Source: Sclerurus mexicanus (lineage: Eukaryota; Chordata; Aves; Passeriformes; Furnariidae). From it: 64,000 bases of DNA. This document shows, piece by piece, positions 36,871-48,500 of the stretch. Below the pieces are notes generated by a model that was given only the letters and a program-made list of their open reading frames with translations, was not told the DNA's origin and made no database searches. Location of the stretch: contig VWZF01003842.1 in assembly GCA_013396755.1 (NCBI GenBank), forward strand, positions 2,457,442 to 2,521,441. Reading direction: 5' to 3'. The position numbers and the translations under genes were made by a program. Within the stretch, counting starts at the first letter, position 1. The number at the start of each line of letters is the position of its first letter.

Positions 36871-37423
36871 GTGACAAAGATTACTTTTCTTTGTTCCTGT
36901 ATTCACTGGTTTGAGGTTCTAACCTTCTCTCTCCCCAAACCTGCCACTATGAATAGGTGGCCTGTGAATTGCTTAGAATATGACAGGCAAGCTTCATGGT
37001 AAATCAACACTTCAAATGTTCAATAACTCATCCATGGACAAAGTAAGTGAGGTGCAGTACCAAAAATTTTCAACTGGTTTCCAAACTTCTTTTTTTTTCT
37101 TTTTTTTTTTTTTTTATTCCAGTGCTTTCAGCTGCATCCTTTGAGAAGCACCCTAGTATTTCTAGTCTAAACCTCTAACTGTAAGATCCCTGAGGGATTT
37201 TGACTGATGCTTACCTGTACTAACGTAATGCATAAGTGCTGGCCATGCATTAACAAAAAGTTGCAGCAATGCGCAGAGGACCTGAGAGCTCAGTACCCAT
37301 TTTATTGTTAGTCAACAGAATAGGGTGTGAGGATGGGAAACACACTTGACTATTTTGTGTGGTTTTGGAAAAAAATGTACCAGGAATGTTTGTTTTGCCA
37401 GTAATCCCCAGATATTTCAATGT
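36871..37423. other. spacer between candidate LTR and CR1
   Basis: A T-rich tract occupies 37090-37115 (25 T and one C). On the minus strand it is a GGAATAAA followed by A's. The rest is unassigned. Confidence 0.6.
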
Positions 37424-38075
37424 TCATAGGATCGTAGAATGGCTTGTGTTGGAAGGGACCTAGTTACAACACTTTGCCACAGGCAGGGACACCTTCCACT
37501 AGTCCATGTTGCTCCAAGCTGCATCCAGCCTGGCCTTGGAACCACAGCTTCTCTGGGCAACCTGTTTCAGTGCCTCACCACTCTCACGGTGAAGAATTTC
37601 TTTCTAATGTCTAATCTACACCTTCTCTCTTTCTGTTTAAGTTCTCTGTTGTTCTATCACTACATGCCCCTGTAAAACCCCTGTAAAAAGGGTCTCTACA
37701 TCTTCTTTGTGGGCTCCCTTCTGGTACTGAAAGGCCACAATTAGGTCACCCCAAAGCCTTCTCCTTTCCAAGATGAACAATCCCAGTTCTGTCAGCCTTT
37801 CCTCATAGGAGAAGTGCTCCATCCCTCTAATCATGGTGGCCCTCCACTGGCCTCACTCCAACATGTTGATGTACTTCTTGTGCTGGAGACCCCAGAACTG
37901 GACAAAGGACTCCAGGTGGGATTTCATGAGAACAGAACAGAGGGGGAGAATCACCTCCTGTGACCGGCTGGCTACACTACTTTTGATGCAGCCCAGGGTA
38001 TGGTTGGTTTTCTGGGTTGCAAGTGCACAGTGCTGGCTCATGTCTAATTTTTTAGTAACCCAGTTTGTCACACTG
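37424..38075 (-). mobile_element. CR1 LINE fragment, longest in the window
   Basis: The + strand starts with the CR1 3' terminus in reverse (TCATAGGATCGTAGAATGG, then TTGGAAGGGACC), so the element runs on the minus strand. Minus-strand translation gives conserved ORF2 C-terminal blocks in order. First is KKLDMSQHCALATQK...LGCIKSSVASRSQEVILPLCS (38050-37960). Then comes MIRGMEHFSYEERLTELGLF...RRLWGDLIVAFQYQKGAHKED (37834-37690). A frameshift separates the two, and the 3' part is decayed with a local duplication of CCCCTGTAAAA near 37667-37688. It is truncated at the 5' side near 38075 and inactive. This subtype is close to abundant bird CR1 families. Confidence 0.95.
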
Positions 38076-40141
38076 CCCTTACTGAGTTTTCTTCAGTTTA
38101 GATAATGCAGCTAAGTTATTTTCCATTCTGAAGTGCAGATTGGTGGTTGGTTGTCTTTTTTTTTCCTTTCATATTATATTTTTGGGGTGATTGGGATGGA
38201 GAGAATTTCACACCTGCATCTGTGGGAGAGGGCATTGAGGAAGATCTAGGGCCCCAGAGGAAGTCTAGTGTAACCACGTACATGACCATAAGGGAATCAC
38301 AACTAATGAACACTAGACAAACCTGTAACATCAGAAGTTGCCAGGTGAAGACAACAAATGCAACTAATAGGAAGGCCATTAAGGGAGAGATAGTTGAACA
38401 CTTAAAAGGTCATGATTGACATCAATCTGTGGTCTGCAGAAGGGTCAGTTACTGACTGATTAAATCACCTTATATAGTGAGACTTCTTCCTCTAATCCAA
38501 AGACTGAAATGACTGCTTTCTTTTCCCCATGTCTTAAATTTTATCTTTGCTTCCAAGAAACCAGGATTGTTTCCATATTTTGTAATCTCAAGCAACACAT
38601 ATAGTGGGTATTTGCTGCACCAAATTGAGTGTCCTTCACACCACTGTAGAGGAGGATGAATGAGCTTTCTAAAGATGTTAAAATCAGTCTGTCAGCCCCT
38701 CACGTCTGAGTGCAAGTCCACATTGCTGGTGTTGACATGCATTCAGGAGGAGGTGCTATGAAGTTTTTGCAACGTGATTTCTCTTAGGGAGTTTTTATTA
38801 CAAAATAGTATAGGTAATATATAGGCAGTATTGCAGGATTTTTTTTTTAATTAACTGTTATTGCTAAATGCTAGACAATATGCTCAAGCCATCAATTCAG
38901 ACTTTATTCTTTTTCCTCCTACTTTATTCATATGGCAAAAGATACTTAAATAACTGTACAGAAAAACTGCTCTTTTAAGTGCTCTGTAGCACAACAGGCT
39001 GCACAGAAACTTTTGTAGTTCCTCAAAATACTGTTTGGTTCATACAATATAACAATACAAGTACTTGCTTTGGCAAGCAATGCCAGTGAATGCTCACAAA
39101 ATTTAGATGTGTTGAGAAGCAGTATTTTTACCTGTGACATCTCCTTTCTGTTGCTGATATGGCAAAAATATTCTGGTTGGTTAGCTATTTTCTGAAAGGT
39201 GGAAAAGACATATAAAGCTATTCCTCTAGTGTAAAAAGAAGAAATAGGTAGTTGACAGGGACACAAGGCACAGTTGTTCTTCACATCCATTTGTCAAGAA
39301 TCTTTTACGGACTGTATACTGCCATGAAAGTTAATCTTTTGTCATAGAAAGAATGTGCACCACAGCACTGGGGAAAGAATGTCACATTTTCATTATGTAC
39401 TTACTCAGAATAGACTTTTCTCACAGGAAATACATTAACCCTGTTTCTTCACCTGATGTCCTGCTAATGGAAGAGAGTGAGTGACAAGAAAAGATTATGG
39501 ACTGATATAGGATGAAAGTAGTTGCAAATTACACAGCTTTTAAAAATTACACTCAGATGATAATAAGTGCATAATTTATTACGATATTCAGAACCTGTTC
39601 ATATAAACTGACATATTGATGCCTCTGTTCTGTTCCCTTACAGGAAAACAAGTATTTTTCCTCACAAAGAGCTTAAAAAACCATGCAGATAAATACCAAC
39701 ATATCATTGTGAGGATTCAAGCAGATATGATGTCAATAGCCTAAATAAGGACCATGGTTTGCGTGGGAAATTAAAAGCAAAATATTCATTCAAACACTTC
39801 TAAAAAGTACTCAACAGAAATAATAGTTACCACTAGTGACTGCATGGAGTCCTCTCTAAATTTCAAACCAAATTGACACTGTTCATCAGCAATTTGGTCC
39901 TAGAAATTTTATTTTAAAATTAATTACAATAAAATCATAAATATATACATCACAGTGTTGAAGTGTTGAGGCAAATAACCTTAAATTCATTGTAAATGGT
40001 GAATGAGAATGTAGTAAGTTGGGGGATGACTATGGAGAAAAAAAGCAAAGAAAGATGCAAGAGAAATGTAAATTATGTTTCATAGTTTCACTGGCTCTAT
40101 TACAAGCAGAATTCACTCTTCAGAAATCACAATAGGCCTTC
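38076..40141. other. unique DNA, no gene seen
   Basis: Overlapping frames on both strands at 38116-38419 and a 114-codon minus frame at 38946-39290 show no motif. The stretch is AT-rich throughout, with no recognised repeat. Confidence 0.55.
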
Positions 40142-40462
40142 CCTCCTTCAAGTGAAAAGTTGTTCTTTGGAAAGTTAATATCTTTCAATTTTTTGTAAAA
40201 ATTGCTTATTCATGTTCCACCTGGATACTTGTATAAGCTGCTTAGGACACTCAGGAAATAGCCATTTTTTAGAAAGCTTTTGTGGCAATGACAGTGAGAC
40301 ACACATACAGTCTAAAACTGTCTACACAGTGAAGTGAATCCAAGATAAAATTTTTACTTCATCTTCAGATACCATTTAAGTCTTTTTGTACTCAACTGAC
40401 CATAGAATTTCTGCTCTCAGAGCAGGCTGCCCTTTGTGCTCTAGGTGGATACTGGTGCTGAT
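40142..40462 (+). repeat. direct duplicated segment, copy A
   Basis: This is homologous to 41770-42072 in the same orientation. Shared words include ACCTGGATACTTGTATA, AGGACACTCA, GCCATTTTTTAGAA, CTTTTGTGG and TAAAATTTTTA, then GAGCAG, CTGCCCTT and GGTGG(A/G)TACT, all in order and at nearly constant offset (about 1606-1612 bases). By eye the core is roughly four-fifths identical with few indels. I do not recognise the family. It may be a local duplication, two members of an unlisted repeat, or paired terminal repeats of a decayed element. Confidence 0.8.
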
Positions 40463-41769
40463 AACCAGATGGGTTTTTATTATTTTTTGTTAAATGCATG
40501 CTGCTAGATGCACTTTTGATTAACTATGCTTCAAGTGCACCTTCATACCTTTATTTTTACGTTTTTCTTTTTGGAAGATAGCGTTTCAATGGAAGATCAT
40601 GCTCTTTGCCCTTTGAGTAGCAGATTTTTTTTTTGTAAGTGCAAGTGGAATTGGTTCAACTTTGGAAAGAGGTCATTGGCTGGTAGAGTTTGTTTAAAGA
40701 CAAAAAAAGCACTTTATCAGGACTCATTAGACATTGTGGTTATGAGGTCTCACTGTTAAAACAAACTTGAGAGTTTCAAGCGGTAATATGCTACTCCACA
40801 CTTTTAAATGTTGCATATTCATAACATTAAACAAACTTTGATTAGAACTACAGTTATATAAGTTGCTAGGAGCCAAAATGCTTGGTCATTTGGATATGAT
40901 ACAGTTTTGTTCATTGTAAGTGGACAAATACATCTAGTTTCTCTTGTTTTAAACAATTAATAGATTGTTATTTCTCAGTGTGTTATAATAATCAACTGTC
41001 ATTTAGCATGTTGTTGATGCAAATTTTGGCATAATCAAACCTGATGAGAAGTTTTCATTTAAATAAAGAAATCACTATAAATATCAATCAGTTTAAACTG
41101 ATTACTTAATAATCTAAACCAAACTGTACCTTAGATATTTTATCATGAAAGCTTTTGAAAGCTCTATAGCACTTGTATGCATTTACACAGTGTGCCAGTC
41201 CTGCTTTCCATGTAGCATGTAGCTTCCAGTGCTGGTGGTTTTTTATGTTTTCTCTTTGTTATGTTGCACCAGGTAGCAACCATTGGTTTGACTAATTTAA
41301 AGAAAAAAAAAACTAGAGTCAAGAATTATGCTTACAGTTAGAGGAGCATGTACAAAAAATGTTTTCCTCTCTGATATACTTTGAGGAATGGAAATTAATG
41401 ACTCCAACACCTAAATATGTAGCCAATGCAAGCTATGAATCTTGTCCCAATGGGGTGCATGCAGAGCAGCAGAGGCAGTCCCTGTGGGAATGACCACATG
41501 CCACTCTGCCTGTTGAGGTGAGCAGCACTGGGGCAGGCTCCTATAGCCAGACAATAAAGGGTGTGCAAGTGACTGGTTAATTTTATCTGCAGTTACCTAT
41601 TGAAGATTAGCCTTTCACTGCTTGTGGAATACATGCAAAATACCTGTGGTTTCTCATTAGTCTTCAGAGCAGATTGGTCATTAGGACAAATCCCTTTTCC
41701 TTTGTTGAAATGGCAGGTTAGATTTCATTAGAGAACAATGCTTGCAAACCACTTTTGTCAATAATGGTC
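40463..41769. other. sequence between the two duplicated copies
   Basis: About 1.3 kb, largely AT-rich, containing the 18-bp palindrome at 41086. A GC-richer block lies at 41430-41570, with a CTCCTATAGCC and an AATAAA about 20 bases apart. No reading frame or domain points to a transposon interior. Confidence 0.5.
41086..41103. repeat. 18-bp perfect palindrome
   Basis: AATCAGTTT is followed directly by its reverse complement AAACTGATT. It lies in a block (40980-41120) with several TAAT, TTAA and ATTTA cores, low GC, and no neighbouring repeat. Confidence 0.9.
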
Positions 41770-42072
41770 ACTTCCTTCAAATCAGTTTTTCCAGTTAATG
41801 AAATCAATTGCTGCTTCGTGTTCTACCTGGATACTTGTATATAGCTGCATAGGACACTCAAGAAATTGCCATTTTTTAGAAGGGCTTTTGTGGAGATGGT
41901 AGTGACACATAAGTACAGTCATAAACTGTGTCCACTTTTCTGAGATGTCAATCCAGGGTAAAATTTTTATTTCATCCTCAGAGACCATGTGAGTGGTTTT
42001 GTATTCTACTGACCTTAGACCTCCATTCTCGGAGCAGTCTGCCCTTCATGCTGGAGGTGGGTACTAGTGCCA
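41770..42072 (+). repeat. direct duplicated segment, copy B
   Basis: Partner of 40142-40462. On the minus strand copy B carries a 68-codon open frame (41988-41782) beginning MVSEDEIKILPWI. The matching stretch of copy A begins almost identically (MVSEDEVKIL) but has a stop and shifts. The conservation of this start could be shared ancestry only. After 42072 a GC-rich stretch (to about 42160) is absent from copy A. Confidence 0.8.
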
Positions 42073-45000
42073 GTCTCTGTAGCTGCGCTGCAGCACTGCT
42101 GACCTTGCGGGGACTGGCTGCAGGGACATGCAGTCCCAATATAATGCTGATGCACAGGGACTGCTGTTTTTTATGTAGTCATTTGTGGGACTGCAATTTC
42201 AACTGGGTGTTTTGTGTCCAGCAGAGAAGTCACAAATAAACTCTTACTGTCCACATGTGCCACTTAAGCGTGGGAGCAGATCAAGTTATGGGCTACAATG
42301 AGCAGATTTTTAGTTCTTTGTATTTCAGGTGCTTTGTCACTTCTGTTAATATTTAGTAGCTTCCTTAAAAAGCCTCTCTATGCTGAATAGCACCTTATTT
42401 GGTTTTGTATGTACTCAAAAAATACAATGATGTTAGTCCTTGCAAGGTTTATTTTTTTATTTCGTGTTCTTAAAGTAATTGAAAACATCAGAGTCTTTTT
42501 ATGGCTTTTCATTTTATGGACAGTCAAAATACCACAGGAATGCCAAAAGTTGTATTGTTTTGACTCTGCAGACATTGCCTTGAAGGACTTGAGCAGAATG
42601 TGTAAACACCATTTCCAGTTTTTTTACATTTGCCACTAAAGCATTCTTAAGTGCAGGTCAGGAACCTAGCCCTGCAAGACAAAGGCCACAATTTTATGAT
42701 TGAATAATGGTCAGGGGCTTCTGTTAAAATGTTTTAATAACTTTGCACTTCACAGCAGTAAATCAGTTCTTTTGCATTTCAGTCACAGTGATTGATCACG
42801 TGTATGTAACTAGTCCACTGACATATAAAAGAGTATATTCACTTTAAACAGCATCTACCTTCTAGTTAAGACAGTGTAGTTAAACAAAGGTGTAGTTCTT
42901 CAGAAATTATAGTGCGACTGCAGCAATTTCCATACCAGGCCCTGTTCATTCTGCATATTGGTGGCTTTCTACATTCTACAGCGTCTCACACTTCAAAGAA
43001 GAATATGAAAGGCTGGAAAAATTTTTGGGAATATACAGCTTATGAGAAAAGGAGAGCATGCATATCTGATATAAAATCCTCTCAAGTCCTCACGTTAAAT
43101 TTTTTTAAAGGAAAGAACTATGATAGTGGAAAATTGTCTCCTCACAGTTTTCTTAAGCATAAAAAAAAAGCCAAACTTTAAAGGTTATTTTTCTAGTTTT
43201 ATTGTTGTTTGGGTTTTTTTGTTTTGTTTTCAACTGTGTTTTGTTTTAGTCCTTTAATCACCTGGAAGTGAGGTCTAAAGCTGTTCAAGGAGCAGTTTAG
43301 GAGAAAAACTAATTATCTGATTACCCACCTTACTGTCTTGGCATGACCAGGCTGGGTGCCCTGTCATAGGTGCAAAGCTGGAAGTGATGAATAAAATAAC
43401 AAATAGATAAAGTGATCTCACTTTATCTAAATAAGTTTTGGAAGGAGTTTATGATAAGGATCCTGGTTCTTGCAGAACTTGAGAAAAAAAAGAAAGAGAA
43501 TGCCCTGTAAAAGACCCCAAATAACTGTATCTATTCTCTTCCACATTTTTCATATTTTATTTGAATTTAATGTCTTCAGAATGGCTTACATTTTAAAAGT
43601 TTGTATTGACTAATGCATTGACATAGCAAAGCTGTGACCTTAAAGCACTGGTTTAAAATACTGATGTATTCATATAAATACTGTTTTCACCAATAAAATA
43701 TTTTTTTCAAAACAAGGGTTCATTTTGATGTGCGTTTCAGTAGCAACAGTGGCAGGTTAGGCAGTTTATCTTCTCTCTGTGCCTATTCCTGAGCTACTTC
43801 ATCCATTACAGTCGTATTGTGGGTTCTGTAGTCAAGTGGTGTGTGGAGTGGGGAAAACAGACCTGCCTTTGAAAAACAATAAAAAGGAAAAAGCTTTTCA
43901 CATCTTATTTTTGGGTTGAAACCAATTCCCCACTCCTGTTCATTTTTGCTGAAAAGACAGTAGGGAGGTGAGAACTGGCAGGAGTAAGTAGCCTGATATA
44001 AGATCTGCTTAAAGTTGCTGATTGTTTGAACAAGACCATGAATGAGTACAGAAAACTATTCAGAAGAACACACACATCAAAACTCTTGTATGTGAGTAGA
44101 ATGCCTTTTCCTAAGCATACTTGTTTTGACATTTATACTGGTCTCCACCATGATAAAATGCTTAGGACAATTAAGAATTCAATTCCCTTGTATAAAAAAT
44201 TCTGGATAAGAGTTGGCTATTGTAATCTATGTGATGATGTTTTCTGCCCATGTACAGTCAGCTGAATTGGCAGTTTAGCATTTCTAGGGGTTTTTTAGAG
44301 AAGACAGACAGACAAGAAAGATTAAATATTTGGAAGGGTTGTGTAGCTGCCCTTAAATTTTTAATAGAATTTAGATGCACAATTTCAGAAGAAGGGGTCA
44401 AAACAAAAGCGTGATTGATGCAGACAAAAATAATCTGTGGAAAATTGTCAGAAAATTATATTCATTTTAGATAAGTTGTTCTCATTAAAGGTGAAAAGAG
44501 AATCAATTTCTTAGCTTTCAAGTTCTTTGCAGTTCTGTGTTAAATGTAAAACCTAACTTCAGAGAGATTCTCTGAAATCTCATTGAAATCTCATTATCTG
44601 ATGAAAAGTGTGTTTTGCAACCTCCTACTTTTGAAATGTTCCATGAGAGAGGAACCCACTGTGTTGGTGTCACATTTTCACCTTAGTCTGAACTTTTTTT
44701 TAACCTAAGATTTGACATTAAATTTAACTAAAATGGAAAGTCTTTTTGGAGAAGTATTTAAATCTGAAGCTATTGAAATGGGGTGCTTCAAGAGTGGTGA
44801 AGTCTCCCATCCCTTTTTGCTTTGAAGAAACAAAAAGCAAAAAAACAACCAACCAGACAATAACAACAAAAAACAACCACCACACAAAAAAAACCCCAAA
44901 CAAATCCAAACCACCAAACCCAACAACGCAAAATTTGTCCAATTTCCAGTCTGAGCCAGTGTTTCATTTTAAGTTCTAGCACTTTCTGGGATTTCAAAGG

Positions 45001-45451
45001 AACCATGAAAGAATGGTTCTGTAAAAAAACTCTTTCAGAAGGCCTACTAAGGATTAATTGGGAGAAAGCAAGATTGCTGAAAATTGCTGATGTTAGAACT
45101 TTTTCAGTGAATGTCTGTTGGCTTTTCCTCAGTGCTCTGCAGCCACTTGGCCTGGAACCCACCTCTCTTGCAATTCTGCCCGTCATCAGCGTTTAAAAAA
45201 GCAGCTCTGGGATCAGGTCCTCAAACAAGCTTTGTAGCATGCTGGCCTTCATGTTGAAATAGAAACAAGGAATTAATAGGAATAGTTGCTGTTGGTGGGA
45301 TGGTGTATGTTCCTTGTTCTGCGTGTGCTCTTTACCCAAGCTGAACACGTACCTCGCGTTAGAGGTGTTGGCTTTGTCAGCTACCTGACAATGAGTGTGC
45401 CAGGCTGCTGGCCAGATAGGCTGCCTGCTCACATGTGGTGCTCTTCCCCAG
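42073..45451. other. unique DNA, no gene seen
   Basis: GC-rich for the first 100 bases after copy B, then AT-rich. Low-complexity tracts lie at 43197-43246 (T/G) and 44829-44933 (A/C, listed separately). No trusted coding signal. Confidence 0.55.
44829..44933 (+). repeat. A/C-rich asymmetric low-complexity tract
   Basis: About 105 bases consist almost wholly of A and C on the + strand, with only a handful of G or T. It has no fixed repeat unit (AAC, CCA and AAAC mixtures). The hydrophobic minus-strand frames that cross it are by-products of this composition. Confidence 0.9.
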
Positions 45452-45530
45452 CATCCACATTCGTTGTTAATTTTGGTATGTGGATTTTGTGTGCGTAACC
45501 GAGTCCTGCATGAACGAAACAAGAAGGAAG
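45452..45530 (+). other. weak exon candidate with CpG cluster
   Basis: A pyrimidine-rich GCTCTTCCCCAG precedes it, and GAAG followed by GTAAAA makes a fair donor. The 79 bases are open in one frame (starting in phase 0, ending in phase 1), encoding a cysteine- and arginine-bearing peptide with VCGFCVRNRV. CpG dinucleotides are frequent here (45300-45520) compared with the rest of the window. Several frames on both strands are open, including the longest frame in the window on the minus strand, so the coding strand cannot be settled. Confidence 0.18.
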
Positions 45531-48500
45531 GTAAAATAGTACTTGAACAATGTTGTTTAGATAAAATGCCAGTGCATGAAACTGCCATCATTAAACAATA
45601 TTGAATAAAAGATCTGAATCCTGAAGTCAGCTGAAAGTCAAAAAATCTGCAAAATAGCTGCCCACAAAGCATCTGAGCAAAAAACATTGCAGTATTTGTA
45701 AGAGAGGCTGTAACAGGGTCTTTTTAATTGCCTTTTTAGAAGTATACTTTATAGAGCAGTGAAACTGTATTTTAAATAAGGAACATTCAATTTTCACTAC
45801 TTCAGTGTCTGACATCTTTTGTGTTTTCTATTTTTTTCTTCTTTTTTTTTTAAGATCTTGATGGTTATGGCAAAATCTTTCATCAGCATATGGTTTAATG
45901 GACTACCAGTTGGATGATTTACAGTTGTCTGAAACATGATCTATGCTTCTCTTCTCTGTCCATGGTAAGTGTTGCTTGTATACATGTCTATTAAATACTT
46001 CAGAGAAGGAACTAAATTTTTTTACTGACCCACAATGGATGTTGTTCCCATTGTTTTCATATGGATTAGCCTAGAATTGTAAATTTACTGAATACATAAA
46101 ACCCATTATTTTTTGTAAGCTGTTTGAGAATGTTTTAAAAACTTAAGTTCAGAAAATAACCATACATAACTTTTCTCTGTAGGATGACTTTAGAGCTGTG
46201 CAAAGATCCTGATACACAGCTTGAAATGTTATCTTTCCCTTCAGCCTGAAAGCATCTTCACCTTCATGTGGCGTGTCTTAGTTCAAAGTAGATTCCAGCC
46301 AAATGTTCTTTTTAGCCAGACACATACCACAACCTATTTAAGAACAAAATAACTGTAACTGTGTTATAAATATAATACAAGACACAGGTAAAAATTTAAT
46401 TGGAGAAAATATTTGGAAAGGGTTTTTCAGTTTTATTTTTGCACTGCCTCTCTGTTTTGTGGCTACAATTAATCTGATTTTAGTATCTGTGAACAATGTT
46501 AAGTATTGTATAAACAATAATATTAAAAGCAAGGCTGCTCATATTATAACTGAACTATTGCTTCTGGTTTACAGTGTCCAGACACACAATAATGAGATCC
46601 AAAGCACTAGTTATTCATTTGGCTAAATGCGTTGACAAACCAAATTTGGATATTAAGATGTTCCACTGACTGCTCTTTACCACACCAGAAATAGTAGCCC
46701 TCTCCAAATATCAGGTTAAGCATTTGAGGATAAAATGGCCATTGCCCCACTCTGCTCCCTTATAAGCTTTTAAAGATGGCTCTTACACCAGGGTTTGTTT
46801 GTGAATGATACTGAGTGGTATGGAATAGTTGCTTAGTCACTGTTAAAATTTATTTGTAAATACTTATTAGTTTAAGTTTGTGTTTAGGGTTCAAGCTAGA
46901 GAAGATATGACATGAAAGGTATCTTTCCTCTTCTATTTCTGCTCCAGATTCCAGATTCCTTAGAGGCATACAGAAGTAGTTAAAAAAGCAAAGAAAATAA
47001 AAGAGGCAAATACTAATTTGCCTAATGCTATCAGGCATTAGTCAGAGCTGTTCTTATTGTATGCTTAAGTACTGTAATGAACTAAGGTAGAAGCAATGAA
47101 GTTTCTAGAGGTGTGTTTGCACTTGATAATAGAAAGATTTGTGTAAGTATCCCATATAAATGGATAGAGGTGTTTACCAGCAAAACTAGTTACTATTATT
47201 TTTAGTGAAAATGGGTATTTACACAGTGAAATGGACAGTCATGTAGCACATTTTCTCATCCTGTGGAGGACTTCTGTCTGCTTCTCTGTTGCCAATTTCA
47301 GCTGGCTTTGAATTTCAAATTATATATCTCACAGGTACTAACCATACAACTCTGAAACCAGGGAGCCACATAAATAGCAAAGAAAGCATCATTTCACTTG
47401 TTTCCACCTGCAAATTATTGAGGAAAAAACCTGATGTTGTTTGATGAGTTATCTAGCACCTTTGATTCTGCGAGGCGTTTCCCTGGGTATTCATTGACTC
47501 CATTGATTCATTGTTCCCTAACCAGCCATTTTATTTGCCCAATTAGCAGATTTGCTGCAAAGACTTGACCTTTTCTTTTCTCTTCTTCCTTATCAGCAAG
47601 TGCCATACATTTCTGTTTTTGCATCCTGAATGTGCACTGATTCATGATGAAATAAGGGATTTGTGACATTTCTGTGGAAGAACTAACTCCTTTAAACAGA
47701 GAAAACTGTCTATTCCATATGTGTAAATACTGCAGGATTTTGTCTCCTTTTGCAGAGGTCTGCTACACTGCATGCTACTATAAATATTGCCTATGTTCAC
47801 CACTAGGAGAACAAAATCCAGTCCAGTCCACAGCATTTCCTTTTTGGAAAAACTTAAAAAAAACCCAACATTGGTCTGAAAATTAAAAAAAATCCACTGC
47901 TTTGGCAGTCATATTTTTTAGACTTGTTCCTCTTTGCAGTCAGAATCTTCAAGCGAAGAGGATGTGCCTGTGAAAGGGCATCCTCATCTCATCCCCTCCC
48001 CTCATTGTTACATCCACTCAAGGCTCACATAGGCTTTCAAATGTCCAGTGAGTTACTCCAATGATTCTTTCTAACCAGATTAAAGCTAAGGTGGACATCA
48101 GGAAGTAAACTGAATGTCACCACACATGATGTGAAACGTAGAGGATTTTCTACCCTTACTACAGTAGATCATAGGATGATATGTAGAGGCTAAGTAAGCT
48201 TTACTGATCACATTCAAACCCTATAAGAGAAGAAACAGTATTCAAAACAGTAATATAGATTTAGAATCTGTAAATTAATAATGATAGTAACATTTCTAGT
48301 TTGTTCCCAAATCCTGTACCCCATTAGACAAACCTACTACAGAAAGGTATGTTAAGTTCATGCAGTCAGGCTTTTAGAGGACATGGATTTTGAGATGATC
48401 TTATGTGAAAAGGAAATAGAATCTCTTACAAGGAAGGAGTACTGGAAATGCAAGATTGTACATCAGCCTGTCATTGAGTGCCTTCTGTATCTTCGTTCTG

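Noticed and set aside
37439..37834. Open frames on both strands over 37439-37834
   Set aside because: They are remnants and shadows of the CR1 element on the minus strand, not host genes.
41430..41570. Possible promoter or LTR core between the duplicated copies (CTCCTATAGCC and AATAAA)
   Set aside because: The two signals are too close together for an LTR, and no terminal repeat edges could be placed around them.
44705..45186. Hydrophobic minus-strand frames suggesting membrane proteins
   Set aside because: The hydrophobic stretches are translations of the A/C-rich low-complexity tract at 44829-44933.
45193..45687. Longest open frame in the window, 164 codons on the minus strand
   Set aside because: No domain, no codon pattern and no splice context. 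A frame of this length is expected roughly once in a few windows of this size and composition, and other frames in the same block are also open.
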